Source of the DNA: Geothermovivens sp964644845
GTDB lineage: Bacteria > Zhuqueibacterota > Zhuqueibacteria > Oleimicrobiales > Geothermoviventaceae
Assembly (NCBI GenBank): GCA_964644845.1
Contig: CAZXXS010000072.1
Span: 1-10,487 of the forward strand
Direction: 5' to 3'
DNA: 10,487 nucleotides
Position 1 is the stretch's first letter. Each line of letters begins with the position of its first letter. Made by a program: the position numbers and the translations under genes. Of this stretch, positions 6,922-10,487 are shown piece by piece. A model generated the notes under the pieces. The model did no database searches, was not told the DNA's origin, and saw nothing but the letters and a program-made list of their open reading frames with translations.

Positions 6922-8536
6922 CGCACTCGCACCGGTGCCACCGCGGGAAGATGCCCTTGATGCTTACCGGCAGTCTGCCCACCGGCTTGAACTCACCGAG
7001 AAGCACGTCGAACAGTGCCTTTATCTGGCAATCCCTGAATCCGAATGTCGCAATGTACGTCTTGGCGTTCGGGAACTGGCGGATGTCGTAAGGGTTTCCC
7101 GTAGCCACCACGATCAAATCGTCTCTGATCTTGAGCAATTCGCGGATTACGTCCCCCTGAATGCGCTCCAGCTCCACCGTTCTCGAGAAGGGCGCCACGA
7201 TGATTTCGTCGTAAGTCTTCAGGAAGGTCTTCACCGTGGAGAAATCCGGAGTTTGCAAAGGCAGAATCAGCACGTCCACATGCTTGAAGACCTTGCGGGC
7301 ATGTTTCTCAAGGTAGCTCGTGTGCAACGGTTCCCGGATTTGAACCGTCGACCTGGTCTTGTGCCATTCGATGATCCCCACGCGCGTTTTTCTCGAGAGC
7401 GGGATCTTTCGCGCCCTGTCCCGCAGAACAGCGATGGAATGCCTGGACACGAAATCCTCCAGCCACCGCGCGCTTCTGACCTTCTTGCCCGCCTTCTCAA
7501 CGTCCCGCATCCGCCGGTCGGTGAGAAGTCCGTACCTTTCCTTCGCCGCCAGGATTCTTGCCACCGACTCGTTAATTCGGTCCTCGCTGATCTGCCCACG
7601 CTCAACCCTTTTCACCAGCGTTTCGTAGGCCTTCTTCTGGAGCTCCAGCGTGTGGCTGAAAAGCATCACGTCCGCGCCAGCCGCCATCGAACGCTCAACA
7701 ATCTCTTCAACAGAGAAGTTGTTCTTGATGACGTCCATCTCCAGACAGTCCGTAATGACGACCCCCGGAAATCCGAAGTCTCGTCTGAGGATGCCGCTTA
7801 GAAAAACCTCCGAAAATGTAGCCGGAAGCCCGGACGGGTCGATGTCCTGGTTCGCGACGTGTGCTGTCATCACAAAGCTAACCTTGTCGGCCAAACGCCT
7901 AAACGGCTCCAGATCGCAGCTTCGGAAAAACTCCGCACTCGACTCCAGGGTTGGAAGAATGAGATGCGAATCCAGCCTGCTTCCGCCGTGTCCAGGGAAG
8001 TGCTTCAGCATGGGCGCGAGCCCTGCCTGCTCCACGCCGCGAATAAAGGCATCGCCAAACTCGATGACCGTTTCCACGTCGTCCGAAAATGCCCGGAGGC
8101 CAATGATCGGGTTGTCGGGCTCGTAGTTCACGTCGACGGTTGGAGCAATGAAACCATCCACGCCGATGAGGTCCAGATCCTTGGCGAGAATCTCCGCCGA
8201 GAGCTCAGCGAGGGCCGGGTTTCCAGTCGCCGCCATGCCCATCGGTGTGACGAATGTCGACGCCAGCTCACCGAACTGGCAGACGACTCCCCCCTCCTGA
8301 TCGGTGAAAATCATTGGTGTGACCTCCGCCAGCGCATGGATGCTGTTCATCAACGAAGTGGCTTGCTCCACGGAGGAAATGTTGCGTGCAAAAATATCGA
8401 CGAAGCCAATGTTGCGCTCTTGAATGAACTGCGCTACGGCGTCGGGCAGTTCGTACCCTGGGAAACCGATCATGAACATCTGACCGATTTTCTGCTCCAG
8501 AGTTAGGCGATCAAGCAGTTTGCCAGCGTCGTTCAT
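6914..8536 (-). CDS. nagZ: GH3 beta-N-acetylhexosaminidase, NagZ type, two-domain
   Basis: This 540-residue glycoside hydrolase family 3 enzyme should release terminal beta-linked GlcNAc from chitooligosaccharides, GlcNAc-anhydroMurNAc or muropeptides. Seen in order: DQEGG (79-83), the NagZ signature KHFPGHG (178-184), DSH (189-191) supplying the Asp-His acid/base dyad known for the NagZ branch, and VVITDCLEM with Asp263 as likely nucleophile. Residues from about 350 onward form a second alpha/beta domain, as in the longer Bacillus-type NagZ rather than the single-domain proteobacterial form. No signal peptide is visible, so cytoplasmic action is likely. In the signature the residue after KHFPGHG is Gly, where Asp or Asn is usual; the catalytic residues are intact. 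The ATG start has a strong GGGAGG ten bases upstream. The gene is coupled to the M14 gene on one side and overlaps the binding-protein gene by 8 nt on the other. Confidence 0.93.
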   Translation of the reverse strand: MNDAGKLLDRLTLEQKIGQMFMIGFPGYELPDAVAQFIQERNIGFVDIFARNISSVEQATSLMNSIHALAEVTPMIFTDQEGGVVCQFGELASTFVTPMGMAATGNPALAELSAEILAKDLDLIGVDGFIAPTVDVNYEPDNPIIGLRAFSDDVETVIEFGDAFIRGVEQAGLAPMLKHFPGHGGSRLDSHLILPTLESSAEFFRSCDLEPFRRLADKVSFVMTAHVANQDIDPSGLPATFSEVFLSGILRRDFGFPGVVITDCLEMDVIKNNFSVEEIVERSMAAGADVMLFSHTLELQKKAYETLVKRVERGQISEDRINESVARILAAKERYGLLTDRRMRDVEKAGKKVRSARWLEDFVSRHSIAVLRDRARKIPLSRKTRVGIIEWHKTRSTVQIREPLHTSYLEKHARKVFKHVDVLILPLQTPDFSTVKTFLKTYDEIIVAPFSRTVELERIQGDVIRELLKIRDDLIVVATGNPYDIRQFPNAKTYIATFGFRDCQIKALFDVLLGEFKPVGRLPVSIKGIFPRWHRCECDA

Positions 8537-9597
8537 GAAGACGATGCCTCCCGTTTCACGATCAGGTGATAGGCTGTTTTGACAAAGCCGATCTCGCGCG
8601 TCGGCACACGTCCTTTCAACTTGTCACGATCGATTTCAAGGTAAATCCCGTGTCTTGCCAGCGTGTTTTTCAGATCCTGGGTCGTGGACGTCGGTACACC
8701 AGCCACATCAAGAACGAGGTCGGTGAACCTGTCCTCGAGTTTCAGCTCCGCCTCGTGCTCCTCAGCCCATTCGATTGCCAACTCCATTGCACCGCGGTGA
8801 AAGGCCACGCGTTCGGCCAGCAACAAATGAGCGCAACCTACTCCCCACGTCTCGACCAGTAGCTTGGGGATCCCCCTCAAAGCAAGGTAAACACCCAAGA
8901 AAGCGGGATCGTCGTACCCATCGCGGGTCTCTCCCACAAAATGCCGGGGCACGATCTTCCAGCCCTGCCTTTCCGGCAGGCGCGTCAACAGGTGATTCAT
9001 CACCTGTTCAGAAATCTCCCGCACGTTTTGGCTGGCGAGCGCAAAAGGAGAATCCGTGACAGTAGCCAGAAAACCGTCAGGGTCCTCAGTGGGGTATTTC
9101 GGCGGGTAACCCTCTTTCCAGTAGAATTCGTGGTGATCAATCACGAACTGCGGACGCAGCGAAAAGATGAACCTTTGGAGAGCCAACGTTTCCGGTTGGC
9201 TCAGTTCGAACCAATCGCGGTTCAGGTCCACTCCCGCCACGTTCAGGCGCGCCTCTTGAAACGCGTTTCTCCAGCCCGGTTCGGGCTTCTCCTGCCAGAG
9301 CGTGTGGTAGAGTGCCGCGCCGTCCGGATTGGCAAGGAAAACCGCGACAAGCGTCGCACGCGTCGTAGCACGGCGGGAGAAGAGCTCCAGAACGGCCTGG
9401 GTTGGGGCAGGCTCGTTGCCGTGAATCCTTGCAACAAACAGAATCGTTGCGCCCTGTGGCTCGCCCCGCCTCCGCAGGACCAGAATCGGCCTTCCCGCCA
9501 AAGAGTAACCGGTCGTGAGCAGTTCTGCCCCAGTCTGAGCAGCCCTGCTGTAGTAGGCTTCTACGGAAAAAGGATCAGCCATCGTCGACTCTGACAA
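8533..9597 (-). CDS. M14-family zinc carboxypeptidase/amidase-like protein
   Basis: A 354-residue protein with the complete M14 active-site set: HGNE (His59 and Glu62, the HxxE zinc ligands), VDLNRDW (Asn126-Arg127, substrate carboxylate binding), IDHHEF (His156 as third zinc ligand) and LLVETWG (Glu249 as general base). Members remove C-terminal residues from peptides or cleave gamma-D-Glu-diaminopimelate bonds in cell-wall peptides (MpaA type). No signal peptide or membrane segment is seen, so it probably acts in the cytoplasm. Residues from about 280 to the end form an extra C-terminal domain. The start used is TTG at 9595-9597, which has an AGGG six bases upstream (9604-9607); ATG at 9580-9582 would shorten the protein by five residues and has only a weak CAGAG site. 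Its stop overlaps the NagZ start as ATGA. A murein-peptide role is inferred from that partnership; a general peptidase is equally possible. Confidence 0.85.
   Translation of the reverse strand: MSESTMADPFSVEAYYSRAAQTGAELLTTGYSLAGRPILVLRRRGEPQGATILFVARIHGNEPAPTQAVLELFSRRATTRATLVAVFLANPDGAALYHTLWQEKPEPGWRNAFQEARLNVAGVDLNRDWFELSQPETLALQRFIFSLRPQFVIDHHEFYWKEGYPPKYPTEDPDGFLATVTDSPFALASQNVREISEQVMNHLLTRLPERQGWKIVPRHFVGETRDGYDDPAFLGVYLALRGIPKLLVETWGVGCAHLLLAERVAFHRGAMELAIEWAEEHEAELKLEDRFTDLVLDVAGVPTSTTQDLKNTLARHGIYLEIDRDKLKGRVPTREIGFVKTAYHLIVKREASSS
8547..8552 (-). promoter_or_regulatory. Shine-Dalgarno site of nagZ
   Basis: GGGAGG on the minus strand, 10 nt before the ATG at 8536. It lies inside the end of the M14 gene and supports the ATGA-coupled start. 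Confidence 0.7.
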
Positions 9598-9623
9598 ACG
9601 ATGCCCTGCGCGTGCACGCCACT

Positions 9624-10487
9624 TCAGTTGACTGCAGCGTCCAGCACGCGTCGAAGAGCCTCGAAGAAAAGGTCCTCAGCCTGCGGCACCTGGGGAAGCA
9701 AACCCGCGTACTTGTGCCACTCGTCCACTTCGTAGCCGCCCTCTTCGTACGCCGCCTTGTCGGCCAGATACCCGGAGTAACCGTTCGTGTAGCTGGCCAC
9801 AAAGACGTAACGAGCAGCAATCCGCTTTCGCATTTTCAGCGAAATCGACGAAAAGACTTCCAAAGGAACGGCGACCAGAACCAGCTCGCCAATTTTCAGG
9901 TACCCGATTTCAACTTCGAGGGCTGTCGGCAGGGTCCCCTTTCTGGCCAGTTCAAGAACTTCTTCCGCCCACAGTCTGAAAGCGCCAGCGATTTTCTTCT
10001 CTTCCGCAGATGCCGCGGTCTCGACCTTCCGCAAGCAGCTCTCGAGGTTTTCCTCAGCTTCGGCGACCGAAGGGTGCCAGGCATACGGAATGGAAAGCTT
10101 CCTGGAACCGTAGCTCAGCTCGCCGGTCACCCGCTCGCCTTCGTAGGCACGAGTTACCAGCAAGAGCTCGTTCGCCAGTCGCTCACCTGTCGCCCGAGCC
10201 GCATCAAAAGATCCCCTCCAGCGGGGATCAACATCGCCGCTGCCTCCGTTGAAAAACAGCACCGGAAACTGGTAACCCACGTGCCGGTACAGGTACTCAC
10301 GAAGGTAGTAGACGTAATCGGCTGAGATCTGCAAGTTCTCTTCGGTGAGACTTACGGCGTGGCAACCGTAATTGATCAGCCACGCAATCACCTCGTTCCC
10401 ACTCACCGCGAGAACGAACGGCACATGGGGATCGATCCCGCGCGCTTCGTTCCTGCGATTCACACCTACCGCTGAGTACGCCTCGTA
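9624..10487 (-). CDS. Neutral/alkaline ceramidase-like hydrolase, C-terminal part (5' end outside window)
   Basis: The reading frame is open to the window edge. The GTG at 10463 is probably an internal Val, because the eight codons before it continue in frame and lead into NRR...GIDP, a stretch typical of the middle of neutral ceramidase-like proteins. About 287 codons are visible. Family landmarks, in order: YGCHAVSL with a candidate zinc-ligand His (codon 10359-10361), an ISADY segment, NGGSGDVDP (around 10227-10250), PLEVF with a candidate zinc-ligand Glu (9858-9860), and NGYSGYLAD...GGYE with a candidate Tyr ligand (9768-9770). The family hydrolyses amide bonds such as that of ceramide, using zinc. 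In characterised ceramidases the GDVSP serine is the nucleophile; here the position is Asp, so ceramide is an unlikely substrate. Whether it is secreted cannot be judged without the N-terminus. It ends 26 nt before the M14 gene. The family call is fairly secure; the substrate is unknown. Confidence 0.8.
   Translation of the reverse strand, partial: YEAYSAVGVNRRNEARGIDPHVPFVLAVSGNEVIAWLINYGCHAVSLTEENLQISADYVYYLREYLYRHVGYQFPVLFFNGGSGDVDPRWRGSFDAARATGERLANELLLVTRAYEGERVTGELSYGSRKLSIPYAWHPSVAEAEENLESCLRKVETAASAEEKKIAGAFRLWAEEVLELARKGTLPTALEVEIGYLKIGELVLVAVPLEVFSSISLKMRKRIAARYVFVASYTNGYSGYLADKAAYEEGGYEVDEWHKYAGLLPQVPQAEDLFFEALRRVLDAAVN

Noticed and set aside
6935..7801. Plus-strand open frame of 288 codons opposite nagZ
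   Set aside because: It is antisense to a gene with clear catalytic motifs, and its translation is rich in His, Arg and Gln with no domain, as expected for a shadow frame.
8941..9594. Plus-strand open frame of 217 codons opposite the M14 gene
   Set aside because: It is a shadow of the M14 gene, which has all its active-site residues in the minus-strand frame.
9598..9623. Promoter between the ceramidase-like and M14 genes
   Set aside because: The gap is only 26 nt and shows no -35/-10 pair; it fits a simple intra-operon junction.
9612..10325. Plus-strand open frame of 237 codons opposite the ceramidase-like gene
   Set aside because: The opposite strand carries a conserved family sequence with metal-ligand motifs; this one shows none.
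10438..10463. GTG at 10463 as the true start of the ceramidase-like gene
   Set aside because: The eight upstream codons to the window edge stay open and read like the family sequence, and the remaining 279 residues are too short for it.

Overview
The window is bacterial and every convincing gene lies on the minus strand, so it is read from the high-coordinate end to the low-coordinate end. Eight genes are packed almost without gaps and look like the inner part of one long operon, with both ends outside or at the edge of the window. Base composition is moderately GC-rich by eye. Shine-Dalgarno sites of the GGAGG type, a lipoprotein, and a sugar ABC transporter without its own ATPase would suit Bacillota, Thermotogota or another little-studied anaerobic lineage. 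The sequence alone does not settle the taxonomy.

Layout in transcription order: (1) the C-terminal part of a neutral/alkaline ceramidase-like hydrolase, cut by the window edge (10487-9624); (2) an M14-type zinc carboxypeptidase/amidase without a signal peptide (9597-8533); (3) a two-domain GH3 beta-N-acetylhexosaminidase of the NagZ type (8536-6914); (4) a family 1 sugar-binding protein (6921-5641); (5) a 182-224 nt spacer with short inverted repeats; (6, 7) two CUT1-type sugar permeases (about 5416-4535 and 4528-3695); (8) a secreted protein with a C39-like cysteine peptidase domain (3698-2538); (9) an NCS1-family nucleobase/cation symporter (2541-1060); (10) a lipoprotein with a GHL10-like glycoside hydrolase barrel (1151-9). 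The spacer is counted as an item in this list.

Most junctions are translationally coupled: ATGA at 8533-8536, 8 nt at 6914-6921, 6 nt apart at 4529-4534, ATGA at 3695-3698, GTGA at 2538-2541. The two exceptions are the spacer after the binding-protein gene and a 92 nt overlap between the NCS1 gene and the last lipoprotein gene.

A working model is salvage of amino-sugar polymers, possibly peptidoglycan. The surface lipoprotein and the secreted C39-like protein would act outside, the ABC system would import oligosaccharides or glycopeptides, and NagZ, the M14 enzyme and perhaps the ceramidase-like hydrolase would cut glycosidic and amide bonds inside. This is inferred from family membership and co-location. 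No gene in the window (for example MurQ, a sugar kinase, NagA or NagB) proves the substrate. I see no RNA gene, mobile element, CRISPR array, clear promoter or rho-independent terminator.
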